This document shows positions 53,620 through 63,690 of a DNA stretch of 64,000 bases, one piece after another. Where the stretch lies: positions 372,001 through 436,000 of the forward strand of contig JAGKQI010000069.1 in assembly GCA_018806915.1 (NCBI GenBank). The letters run 5' to 3'. The notes beneath the pieces are model-generated. The model made no database searches. It worked only from the letters and a program-made list of their open reading frames with translations, and was not told the DNA's origin. The position numbers and the translations under genes are program-made. Each line of letters begins with the position of its first letter. Position 1 is the stretch's first letter. This DNA comes from Phytophthora colocasiae (lineage: Eukaryota > Oomycota > Peronosporomycetes > Peronosporales > Peronosporaceae).

Positions 53620-56600
53620 AAATTAAAGCGCATCCGGGACTGCCTCTCAAAGCATGATAACACCATAGTGCTGGACGGGAGGTTGCCCATGCCCTACTGC
53701 GCTGATTCTGGGGCTGAGATGAGCATCATAAGTGCTCGGAAGCTGAAGGAGCTTCGCGAGTTAGGTAGTCTCGTGCAAACTACCAAGCTGAAGCGTGCTA
53801 TTACATGTCAGACAGTTGGCAAACACGAGCTGACTGCTGATCGAACAGTGAATATGCACATCCTGTTGCATACAGCGGCTGGACCAGTGAGGCCTGTGAA
53901 ACCGTTTGACGTGCTGGTCATCGAGGAAGATGAAGATGAGTTCATCCTCGGTGAGGATATACTGGATGATTTAGGTATCAGCATTGACCGGCAACTTGAA
54001 CAGCTAGCACGCCAAAGCAAATCAGAGGACGATGATCTGACTGCTTCCACTGACGAGACCTGGATCGGTTGTGTACCGGATGAGGAGGTACGACAAGCAG
54101 TGGAGACGATGATTAGCAAGGCAATTGAGAATGGTTTCCCACCCGACAAGGAGGATAAGCTACGTACCATAGTGTTCATGTATGACATTTGGCGACTTCG
54201 ATTGGGGCCAGATCCACCTGCAAAAGTGCCGCCACTAGATATTCGACTGAAGAAGGGTGCAACACCGTATCGTTGTAAACCAAGGCAGTATCCACCCCAT
54301 CTGAGGAAATTCCTAAAGGAGTTTAATGAAGATCTGGTGCGACTCGGCTGGGTATTCGAGAATCCATCCAGCCGATGGGCATGTCCAGCGCTGCCGGTTC
54401 GTAAGCCAGGAAAAGAAGACTACAGACAAACGAACGACTACCGGCCTGTCAATGCTTTGACAGAACCGATTGCAGGCGTGATGCCAGTACTTCAAGTGAT
54501 AACGGAGCACGTCCGAGACATGGAGTTCTTTGGTCTTTTTGACTTCATAAAAGGCTTTTGGCAATTGCCACTTGCGAAAGCCTGTCAGGAGATCCTAAGC
54601 TACATGACTGACGCCAAAGTTTTCACTCCAACACGGGTCCCACAAGGATGTTGTGATGCTGCACTACATTTCCAAGTCACGATGGAAACTTGTTTCAAGA
54701 AGTTGCTCTACAAACATCTCCTGATTTGGATAGATGATCTTTTGCTTTACGCTGCGACTGTGGATACCTATTTGGAGAAACTGGAGGAACTTTTTTCGCT
54801 CATGAACGATTTTGGCCTGAAGCTAAGTGCTGCAAAGTCGAGTTTGTTTCAGCGCTCGGTGAAATGGTGTGGGAAGATAATTAATGGGGAAGGAGTCAAA
54901 CACGATCCGGACCGGATTAAAACCCTGAGGGAGATGCCACTACCAACAACCGCTGGAGAGCTCCAGCAATTTCTGTGCGCTTGCAATTGGATGCGTGATA
55001 GTTTGATTAGCTATGCCATCCATGTGAAAACCCTGCAACAGCGTCTAGACCTAGCGTTAGGGGCTGGAAAGAGAACGAAACGTGCTGCAAACAAGATTGC
55101 AGTAACGTTCACAACCGAGGAACAGGCAGCTTTCTCGCGTGTCAAGGACTGCCTGGCATCAGCAGCACTTCTCGCTCACCCGAGTCCTGAGGGTGTTCTC
55201 TCTGTGTTCACAGATGCATCGGACGTTGGCTGGTCTGTCATTGTGACCGATATTCCTGATTGGAAAGAAGGTGAAGCTATTGCTGACCAACAGCATCGAC
55301 TACTCCAATGTCTGAGTGGTACATTCACGGGCTCTCAGGAAAACTGGAGCGTGATTGAAAAAGAAGCTTTTGCTATTGTGGCAGCATGTGACAAGCTGTC
55401 ACACCTTCTACTGAGGCCGACAGGATTTCGCTTATACTGTGATCACAGGAATTTGATTCATGTTTTCGCTCCTGACGAGACTGTTAAAAAACATATCCGA
55501 GGGAAGCTTCTGAGGTGGGCGCTCAGACTCGGTGAATTCCGCTACGAGATTCACCACATAGCAGGAGAAGAGAATGTCTGGGCAGATATGGTATCACGGT
55601 GGGCTCGATTGCCAGCCACACCAAGTGTACGCAGAGTGACGACCCGTAGCCAAGAAGATACTGGCCGACTACTTCTCAGACCTCTAGATGATGGAGACTT
55701 TGTGTGGCCTACTCTCGAAGACATCGCCCGAGCTCAGAGCAAATTCGGGTTAAAATCGGACCGGAAGCGTTGTACAGAAGGTGGAGACGGGGTATACCGG
55801 AAGGATAACAAGCTGTGGATCCCCACTGGAGCTAAAGAACTGCTCCAACGTGTGTGTATCATTGCCCACTGTGGACCCCAAGGGCATCGAGGCAAGGACG
55901 CCATGATGGCACACATCGGCCGCGTATTCCACATACCCACTTTCGTCCCTGTGTGGACAGGTTTCTGGCAAGCTGCCTCCTATGCCATCATGTGAAAGGG
56001 GGGAAGGTAGTCCCAAGGCCATGGAGTGAAACATACCGCTGCCAAGAAAGGAACCAAGCACTGCACTGGGATTTCCTTTACCTAGGCGAGGCCTATGGTG
56101 ACCTACAGTACCTACTAGTGCTAAAGGACGATGCTAGTCATTATTGTGAGCTGGTCAAATGTGAAACACCTACAAGTGAAGTAGCAGCTGACGCACTCAT
56201 GGACTGGCACAGCAGATTTGGGATTCCTCGAGATTGGATCAGTGACCAAGGGACCCATTTCAAGAACGAAGTGATCGAAGAGTTGTGTACCAGAATGAAG
56301 TGCAAGCAGATATTCTCCCCCACCTACAGCCCATGGATTAACGGGTCAGTGGAGCGTGTAAACCGAGATATCCTGCAAGTCTTACGAGTGCTTATACTGG
56401 ACTACAAACTCAACCACAGAGACTGGCCGCGGCTAATTCCCATTGTCCAAGCCAGTCTAAATCACACGGCCGTGCCTTCACTGGCAGGAAAGACTCCGGG
56501 TGAGCTGTTTACTGGGTTAGAGCCACCATCGCCGCTTCAGGCTATATACTTGGGACCTGAGATGACTCCGAGTGTACAACCGACCCGAACCTCCGCCGAG

Positions 56601-57191
56601 ATCGAGTCGAACCTTGCCCAACTACGTGCTAGTATACAAGACATGCACAAAGCAGTGGCGGACGCCAGACTCAAGCAGACTCTACTTAACAAGAAAAGAG
56701 AGCGAGGCGACAACTTGGTGAATTTCAGCGTGGGTGACTACGTACTGCGATCAAGGGTGGATGAGAAAGGGCAGAACAAATTGCACGTCACCTGGATTGG
56801 ACCCTACGTAGTCACGGAGGCACAACCGTACAACGTCTTCAAGGTGAAACACCTCGTGACTGGAGCAAAAGCGGATGTACACGCCTCTCGGTTGAAGTTC
56901 TTTGCCGACAAAGACCTGGAAGTAACGGAAGAGCTCCTAGAACACGTCGCTTCCCAGGGTATCATGTTGCAAGTGCGTGAGCTGATGCACCATCGCTGGA
57001 ACAACAGGAGCCGTTGCTACGAAATTCGAGTCGGGTGGCACGGATTGGAAGCGATAGAAGACTCGTGGGAGCCTCTAGCTACTCTGTACAAAGACGTGAG
57101 GACGTTAGTACAGGAGTATGTTACTAGATCAAAAGACTCAAAGCTTGAGCAAAACCTCAAAGCGTTAGAAACGTCAGGAAAGAGACGTTAA
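53620..57191 (+). CDS. outer Gypsy pol (PR-RT-RH-IN-chromodomain), one frameshift
   Basis: The pol frame follows the gag TGA without a frame change or another stop. Protease: YCADSGAEMSIISARKL. RT: QYPPHLRKFLKEFNEDL, RQTNDYRPVNAL, FFGLFDFIKGFWQLPLA, TRVPQGCCDAALHFQ, and IWIDDLLLYAA (Trp in place of Tyr in Y-x-D-D). RNase H: SVFTDASDVGWSVIV, EKEAFAIVAACDKL, and EENVWADMVSRWA. Integrase: HCGPQGHRGKDAM, then a shift near 55937 (one C lost from a CCCC run), then CLLCHHV, ALHWDFLYLG, DWISDQGTHFKNEV, and NGSVERVNRD. A C-terminal chromodomain RCYEIRVGWHGLEAIEDSWE ends near 57110. The organisation is that of a chromovirus-type Gypsy element. Confidence 0.9.
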
Positions 57192-57472
57192 GCTTTAGTG
57201 TATACATGTATACCCCTTCACAGAGTGGTCTGTCAGTCACTAAATAAAGGTTTTCCCTTCATACAGTGATTGTCCTGGTCATTTCCTGGAGGATTTGCAT
57301 GGTCAGTTTGTTCCAACTGCAACGTGTTGAAGTTGGTAACATAGTGTGTACAATTTGATGTGTCATCATGACATCGTCATCACCGTGTGGTGACTCACAA
57401 CTAGTGAGTATTTGTAATACAAAAAGTACAAGCCTAATGTACCGAGTGGTCAGATTGGGCTTAAGAGGGGAC
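57192..57472 (+). other. outer Gypsy 3' non-coding region
   Basis: Between pol and right LTR, no ORF. It ends with the polypurine tract TTAAGAGGGGAC. It contains AATAAAG near 57243, a possible poly(A) signal. Confidence 0.5.
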
Positions 57473-57865
57473 TGTAGTGGATGGCGGCTTTAAAAGCCCA
57501 ACCATGACCACCGTATTGCAGTCGAGTACAACATGTGCTTGAAGGCAGCTACAGTGCTGTGGCTGACCTGCACTTGGAATGCCTGCTGATAGCAAATAGT
57601 GGCTGAGTTGGCATTAAAGCTGTTATAGCAGCCTGTACTCAGGCTGGTAAGCGTTGAAGTTGTGAACACCTGCCGTGGCCGAGCAGAACGCCCCACTAGG
57701 ACGCTGGTGGCGGCGATGTAGTGTAGCGATTCGACATGCATGTTTTCCTAGTTCACTTTTACATTTACGATCAAGTCGACAACTACAATACACTCGGCTA
57801 GACAACTGAAGGAAGTGCCAGCTTCCCCTACCGGTGTTAGAGTTTTTCAAGTGCGACCTACTACA
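57473..57865 (+). repeat. right LTR of outer Gypsy (393 bp)
   Basis: Identical by eye to 43907-44299, followed by the TCTTT duplicate at 57866-57870. Confidence 0.95.
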
Positions 57866-57870
57866 TCTTT

Positions 57871-59137
57871 TCAAGAAGTTCAGCAACGCCGCCTCGGTTC
57901 AAGTGCTGATGGCAGTGCTCTATCCAGCCTATCAGGTGCTTTTCAAGACTGCCATAGGGACGTACTACGAGCTGCCAGTGTTTTTACTGCTTCCTCTCAT
58001 CAAACTCCTACTCAAAAATCTCGTGGCGCTTTGCTTGAAAGATTTTGTGGACTTGATCCCGGAGAATATCATTTTCACGGTCCATTTCTTCAACGCCGTC
58101 TATCTCGCCACGTGTATGCAGAGTGCTTCATCCACTTTCGCCATCGCAACAGTTCTGATCATTGACATCGTAGAAACAGGAGTGACAATCCTGGGGATCT
58201 ACCGATCATCCACTCGAATAATGAATCAGCTTCACGAAATCCTCGGATCTAGCAACACCTCAGACATTCCAGATACTCTACTGGACGCAGCATATAAGTT
58301 GTGTTACTATCACGAGAAGTTCACTAAAGAAGAGCGAAGCCAAGTCCAAGTTCACTCCTGCGTTCCGTACCAATTATCCGCAGAAGCAAGGACCATTCTG
58401 GAGAATCTTGATAAAAGTACACTGACCGTAGGGCCAACTCTTCGCCGTGCTTCTAACACACAATCCATGCCAACGATAAAGAGAATCACCTCCAGTGTCA
58501 CGGATCTGCCTGCTCTTCGACTGCTGCTTAGCCATCACTGGGGAGCCAAGATCCAGCCAATTGCGCCGGTGCAGTCGATTAACGTCAAACTCGTCCACAC
58601 CGCTTGGAACCGGAATTTACTAGCTGTCGCTGCTGTGCCCTCCGTGCTCCACATCGTCACTCTACGATCGACACTTGCCACTTTGTTTACGATCGAGTGT
58701 ATGATCATGGCCGAGTATATCGAGTTCGTTATTCCTCTGCTGTACGGTCAATACGTTATCATGATGGTACATCTCCCCAGCGTTCAATATCACACCGAAA
58801 TGGCTGGGGTAACAGAAGAAAATGTCGGCTCAACAGTTCAAACTATAGTTATCTATGGACTGCTTGAGCTGATATCCTTTGTCTTGCTCGTTCTTTTGTT
58901 GAAGAAAAGTTGCGGCGTCAAAGCGCTTTACCACCTTGCGTTTGTTCTCGAAAACCACACCATATCAGTACAAAGTAAGATCATGGGCTGGATGCTGTTG
59001 ACGCTGGGGTTTCGTATCATCCACTTTGGTAAGAGTATTCTGATGGAGCTAATTGTTCATTGCTGACATTTGTCCTGCAATCCCTAGGTGTCGATTTCAC
59101 GTTTCAGTTTGCTTGGATTCGGGACCAGAACAGATAA
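57871..59137 (+). CDS. multi-pass membrane protein, paralogue C, 3' part
   Basis: Continuation of the gene begun at 43315. Exon part 57871-59028, then last exon 59088-59137 after a 59-bp intron. Landmarks: VLYPAYQVLF, YYELPVFLLLPLIKLLLKN, VHFFNAVYLATCMQSASS, YHLAFVLENHTISVQ, RIIHFG at the donor, and VDFTFQFAWIRDQNR in the last exon, matching the small C-terminal exons of A, B and D. The reading frame is open throughout. Confidence 0.85.
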
Positions 59138-59149
59138 ATGAACGCAAGC

Positions 59150-59690
59150 CACAGCTATTCCGGTGCGGTGGCATCCACTTACGTACACTTGCCACCAGAT
59201 TCAAGAGAACGTGGTTTGCGACCACCGAGGGAAATATTCCATCGAGAAGATGATGGCATTGTACCAGTACACACAAACCACGTCGATCCTGCGACTGTAT
59301 GGCTTCTCCACTGACAATGATCGCATTCGTCCTTCTTGTTGAACTCATCCCACTGCAGAATCCGAGCGATGGATGGCGTGGTGTTTGGATACGAACTTTT
59401 ATCTAAGTTGGTACAGTCGGTCTTGCAGCAGCTCATCCTATCGCAGTGCAATTCTCCATCATTGAACGAAAAGGTCTCTTCTTCAGTGTCGCTGTATTAT
59501 ACACAGCGGTTGTCATTTCCGCTGCTGCATTCGTCGGATTTCGGATTCCATTCATGACGGTCACTATGAGCATCGTCATCTCTTTCCCAGCCGTTGTTGA
59601 TCGACCGATGTTATCTGCTCGTATTTTTCAAAAATATGTCCACCACACAATTCTCGTCCACCACACGATAATTCTTCTCGTTAAACGACT
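59150..59690 (+). pseudogene. remnant of a fifth membrane-family paralogue (E)
   Basis: Broken frames recall the family's N-terminal third: RFKRTWFA, GKYSIEKMMALYQYTQTTSI (59230-59290), LVELIPLQNPSDGWRG (59335-59385) and FRIPFMTVTMSIVISFPAVV (59535-59600). Stops and frame changes lie between. It begins 13 bp after the stop of paralogue C and ends before the histidinol dehydrogenase gene, as expected of a truncated tandem duplicate. Confidence 0.7.
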
Positions 59691-59727
59691 CCTATTGGCT
59701 GGTTCTCTTGAAGCCATGTGCGTCACA

Positions 59728-59741
59728 CGATTCCGCATTTG
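59728..59741 (+). promoter_or_regulatory. candidate oomycete Inr of histidinol dehydrogenase gene
   Basis: CGATTCCGCATTTG matches 11 of 14 positions of TCATTYYNCAWTTT, including the full ATTYYNCAWTT core, 53 bp before the ATG at 59795. Confidence 0.5.
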
Positions 59742-59794
59742 CACAAACGACCTTCACTCCTCAACTTGCCTCCAAGCAGCTCAAGCTCAAGCTC

Positions 59795-61060
59795 ATGGCT
59801 TCCCCGCTCAAGCAGATCACCCCAGCCGACGTGGCCAGCTTCGCGTACGACCCAGTAGACGCTGCTGCTCTTCAAGATGCTACTGGAATTGTCAATGATG
59901 TACGTGACAAGGGCGAGGCGGGGCTCAAGCAACACGCGGCCACGCTGGGCGACATCCCGTCTGAAGACGCGCCGCTTCTTGTGAGTCGCTCCGAGCTCCA
60001 AAAAGCCTTTGAAACGCTGCCCAAGGACCAGCAGACTGTGCTTGAGCGCACGGCGCAGCGTATCCGCGTCTTTGCACAGGCTCAGCGTGCATCTATCGGC
60101 AATTTCGAGCAGAAAATCGAAGGAGGTTTTGCAGGTCAAGACGTGTCTCCTATGGCTGCAGCTGGCTGTTACGCTCCTGGAGGACGCTACCCGTTACCGT
60201 CGTCTGTTTTGATGACGGCTGTGACGGCACGTGTAGCTGGTGTGAAGACGGTGGTGGTTTCTTCGCCGCGTCCAGCCCCAGCCACACTGGCGGCTGCCTA
60301 TTTGGCTGGAGCGGACTACTTCCTCGCTGCTGGTGGTGCTCAGTCTATTGCTGCTATGGCCTATGGAGTGGGAGGTGTTCCAGCTTGTGATATCATTGTA
60401 GGACCTGGAAACAAGTGGGTCACGGCTGCTAAGTCTCTTGTCTTCGGTAAGTGCGCCATTGACATGCTCGCTGGACCGTCCGAGTGTTTGGTGATCGCAG
60501 ATGAAAGTGCGGATGCTGCTACTATTGCAGCGGATCTGCTGGCACAGGCTGAGCACGACACTGCTGCTGTGCCCATTCTCGTGACTACGAGTCAGAAGAC
60601 CATTGATGCTGTGAACGAACAGCTATTGAAGCAGTTGGAGACGCTGCCGTCGGCACCCACTGCAAGTGTTAGTGTGAAGAACGGATTTGCTGTGCTGTGT
60701 CCTGACATGGCTACGTGCGTGAGGGTGTCGGACTTGCTGGCTCCCGAGCACTTGGAGGTGATCACCAACAACGCTCGTGAAGTTGCGGACCAGGTCTCAA
60801 ACTATGGCGGACTCTTCGTTGGAGGACGTGCAGCTGAGGTGTTTGGAGATTATGGCGCGGGCCCGAACCACGTGCTGCCTACTGGAGGCACTGCCAAGTA
60901 CACCGGAGGACTCTCCGTGCACACGTTCCTCCGTATCCGCACGTGGATGCGCATCGACGACGCACAGGAATCGCAGGCATTAGTGCAGGATTCAGCGCTG
61001 CTGGCACGCATGGAGGGGCTTGAGGGCCACGCACGCGCTGCTGAGAAGCGGCTGTTGTAG
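59795..61060 (+). CDS. hisD: histidinol dehydrogenase
   Basis: Catalyses the last two oxidation steps of histidine synthesis, L-histidinol to L-histidine with 2 NAD+. 421 residues, a normal length for the single-function enzyme. Active-site landmarks: AAGCYAPGGRYPLPSSVLM, CDIIVGPGNKWVTAAK, AGPSECLVIADESAD, LLAQAEHDT (about residue 250, zinc Gln/His), LLAPEHLEVI (about 315, catalytic Glu-His), GDYGAGPNHVLPT (about 350, zinc Asp) and LEGHARAAEKR (about 409, zinc His). All key residues are present. The start is the first in-frame ATG; earlier in-frame codons back to 59708 lack one. It is a single exon. It stands alone, without other histidine genes nearby, as is usual in eukaryotes. Confidence 0.97.
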   Translation: MASPLKQITPADVASFAYDPVDAAALQDATGIVNDVRDKGEAGLKQHAATLGDIPSEDAPLLVSRSELQKAFETLPKDQQTVLERTAQRIRVFAQAQRASIGNFEQKIEGGFAGQDVSPMAAAGCYAPGGRYPLPSSVLMTAVTARVAGVKTVVVSSPRPAPATLAAAYLAGADYFLAAGGAQSIAAMAYGVGGVPACDIIVGPGNKWVTAAKSLVFGKCAIDMLAGPSECLVIADESADAATIAADLLAQAEHDTAAVPILVTTSQKTIDAVNEQLLKQLETLPSAPTASVSVKNGFAVLCPDMATCVRVSDLLAPEHLEVITNNAREVADQVSNYGGLFVGGRAAEVFGDYGAGPNHVLPTGGTAKYTGGLSVHTFLRIRTWMRIDDAQESQALVQDSALLARMEGLEGHARAAEKRLL

Positions 61061-61214
61061 ATTGGCAAGCAGAACACAACTCGAGGATGGCTGAGCGTGC
61101 TCAGGGCGTCACCCACCGCGATGAATACAGAAAAATAGTGCTTACATTGTGCGTTGTGTATTGTTTGGATCCTGTTAGATGCTGCTGGGTTTCCTGACGC
61201 TGGACTGATGTTTA

Positions 61215-61751
61215 TCACCACAGGGTTTCAACCTGGTGTAGAAGACTACGAGAGGCTGCGAATATTTGGTGAACAACTTGTGCTTCCCGTGGGAGCAAGT
61301 GAGCTGCAACTGAGACGAGGTTGATGCTGTAGTCCTGCCACAATATCCAAGCCAGCAGCCCAAACATGATGACAAGGACGACACCGTCTAACCAGACACT
61401 TTTACTACCGCTGGAGTAGCTGTTGGAGGGGGAATCCGTTTCGACAACATTCATGGCTTGTTTCTTAGCAAGTTGCACTAGCTCATGAGCTTTTGTCTTC
61501 TCCAAGCCGAGCATCTCCTGCAGCTTCTGAATCTTCACCCGTTGAGCTGCCTGCTCGATTTCGGCTACCTGCTCCTGCTTTGTTTTAGCTGCAGCCATTG
61601 CAGAACTGGAAGACGCTGATTCAACAACAGCCGTACTGGTGCCACAGGAGTTGGTTGTATAGTCGAAAGGTTCACCGGGGTAGAAGTTTAGGAAGGAAAC
61701 AAGTAGCAGTCCCAGAGCCAGCCCAACACTGATGCTTTGAAGCTCATCCAT
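61215..61751 (-). CDS. small two-TM protein with coiled coil, unknown function
   Basis: 178 residues, not recognised. The N-terminal hydrophobic segment ISVGLALGLLLVSFLNFYPG (about 6-25) may be a signal anchor. It is followed by a Ser/Thr/Ala-rich stretch, then a helical coiled-coil region (about 55-95: KTKQEQVAEIEQAAQRVKIQ, KLQEMLGLEKTKAHELVQL), and a second TM VWLDGVVLVIMFGLLAWILW (about 119-138). The last 40 residues are amphipathic. The layout suggests a membrane tether. The gene is convergent with histidinol dehydrogenase, 154 bp apart. Confidence 0.6.
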   Translation of the reverse strand: MDELQSISVGLALGLLLVSFLNFYPGEPFDYTTNSCGTSTAVVESASSSSAMAAAKTKQEQVAEIEQAAQRVKIQKLQEMLGLEKTKAHELVQLAKKQAMNVVETDSPSNSYSSGSKSVWLDGVVLVIMFGLLAWILWQDYSINLVSVAAHLLPREAQVVHQIFAASRSLLHQVETLW

Positions 61752-61872
61752 TGTCAGTGGTGTCTGCTTAGCAAGAAGTCGAGTGTCTATTCACGTTTTC
61801 GCTTTGGAAACTGAAATGAACAACGAAGCTGTTTACTCTGGTAAGGACAATTGTTGATCACTGCAGGGTCAC

Positions 61873-63690
61873 CTAGTGGTGCATCCATGCGAACTTGAAG
61901 GAAAAGTCAGCGCCTGGAAATGGAAAATATGTTAGTCCGTCACTACTTCATCTCAAGAAAAATGGATCAGCCGTACCAAAGTGAACAACACGAAAGCTCA
62001 AGGTCATTAACACCCAAGTCATGAGCTTCACCTGCACTAGCAGCATCTGCGTTTCCAGTACGAATGCGAGATGATACAACGCCTGCATCCGGCAATTTCT
62101 CATCATCAAAAGCGCGAGCATCAAGAATGAAGCAAGCTCGAGAAGAGCATACACATAAACGTTGAGCAGTGTTGCACCAACGTTTTCGCGGTTTAACCCG
62201 ACCAAATCAGTGTGGTATGGTGCGCTGGGTAAGTTGACCACCAAGAAGATGAAGCTTCCGTATAGAAGAGGAATTATCGACTCCAAGTATTCCGTTAGTA
62301 AGAGGCACTCGGATGTGAAGAGTACTTCGAGCGTCTCACTGAGGATTTTGAGGTTCTCGACGGCAGGACTGTTGCCACCTTTGATTGACCGTACTCGTTC
62401 GGAGCTGGCGGATTTCACGAAAATTGGATTGTTTGGCTCAACTCTTGTGGTGTTACGAAATGGAAAGCTCCAACTCAAAGACGAAACGCGGGGTACACTG
62501 AACTTCGGGATCGATTGCACTCCATTACCTGGCAACAGACTCAGTTTATCAAGGAGATCACGCCCTTGTTGGGATAATTTGTGAGGGAGGCACGAGTAGA
62601 GAAGCACATTCCGACGTATTTGCTGCTCAAACTTGTCTGTATCCCGACACAGAACTTTTACAACAGGCAGGAGGCTGTCGCTGTCTACTACGATCCCACA
62701 GGCCTGCCGGAGTCTTTCCAGAATTGTATCAGAGCGATCGTGCAGTCCCCGCAGTGCAATGGCTGTTTGACCAACGTCGATGGCCATCATCGTCGCCACA
62801 GTTGAGATAGACGACGTATTCTGCATGCACGTGGCCAGGTACATCGAGTTGAAGAAGTCGACAGTGAAGATGACGCCCTCCGGAATCATGTCCTTCATGT
62901 GTGCGATGGGTAAAGAGACCAAGTTCTTCATGATGACTTTAATCACTGGGAGGAGAAGAATGACTGGCAACTCGAAGTTCGTGTTCGTGATATGCTCAAA
63001 GAGCACTGCGTAGGCTGCGTAAGTTACGGCCATGATGGACTGGGAACCACTGAAGCTGACAAGAAGAATGAATTCGTTCGGATACTTGGCCATTTGACTG
63101 ACAACCTGTTTTCCAGCAATGATACGGAACAACGCGGCAAATAACAGGACGTACAGGCTGATGATTGTGAGGACGGTGAAAGGAATTGGAAATACCCAAA
63201 GTGCAGCCACAAGCATCGCAATGAACGGGTAGAAAATCGCTTGGCCAACAAATATAAGAGTGAGTTGCAGCCTCGAAAGGTTCACACCAGGGATCATATT
63301 CATCGCAAAAGCGGACATTCCGACTGCTACGACACCTCCAAGGACACCTGCACGAACCCAAAAGCCATAGTTTTTGCTCCAACCTTCGGATGGATCTTGC
63401 AGAGGCACACACTCCTGCATTGCTACAACTAGAGCCATGGGTAACGGCGTACCAATGCAAACGGCCACAACTCGAGCGACTGATGTGTTTCGAGTGTATT
63501 CTTCTAGTGCCAGCAACCGTTCAATGGAGTAGCTTCCTCTGTGACTGACTTGCAGCGCAAACCACATTCGTCTTAGTCTCGTACTCCAAATACCAGCTCG
63601 TTGTGGATTCGGTCCAGCGGTAGCTGATGGAACTCCTACTGGTGGATTCAAAGTTGATTCGATGAGAGCAGACGACTGGGGAGTGATCAT
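61873..63690 (-). CDS. multi-pass membrane protein, paralogue D, two exons
   Basis: Family described at paralogue A. Exons 63690-61977 and 61913-61873 give 584 residues; the last exon encodes ADFSFKFAWMHH. Start MITPQSSALI is chosen because it aligns in length with A and C; an upstream in-frame ATG at 63717 would add nine residues. Landmarks: QVSHRGSYSIERLLALEEYT, TPLPMALVVAM...CVPLQDPSEGWSKN, YELPVILLLPVIKVIMKN-like segment (here FELP), VDFFNSMYLATCMQNTSS, YHLAFVLETQMLLVQ, and RVVHFG. The frame is intact. It is closest in layout to A and C. Confidence 0.85.

Larger units (their letters stand above)
43907..57865 (+). mobile_element. composite LTR retrotransposon: chromodomain Gypsy carrying an inner antisense Gypsy
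   Basis: The outer element is bounded by LTRs 43907-44299 and 57473-57865, which I read as identical over all 393 bp. The TCTTT target duplication and the polypurine stretch TTAAGAGGGGAC before the right LTR set the sense as plus. Without the inner insertion it is about 5.7 kb. It encodes gag and pol with protease, RT, RNase H, integrase and a chromodomain. The inner element interrupts gag at 44951-53218. Identical LTRs mean the outer insertion is recent, or its LTRs were homogenised. Confidence 0.93.

Noticed and set aside
59708..59794. N-terminal extension of histidinol dehydrogenase back to 59708
   Set aside because: No in-frame ATG there; the region overlaps the Inr-like site and the remnant paralogue.
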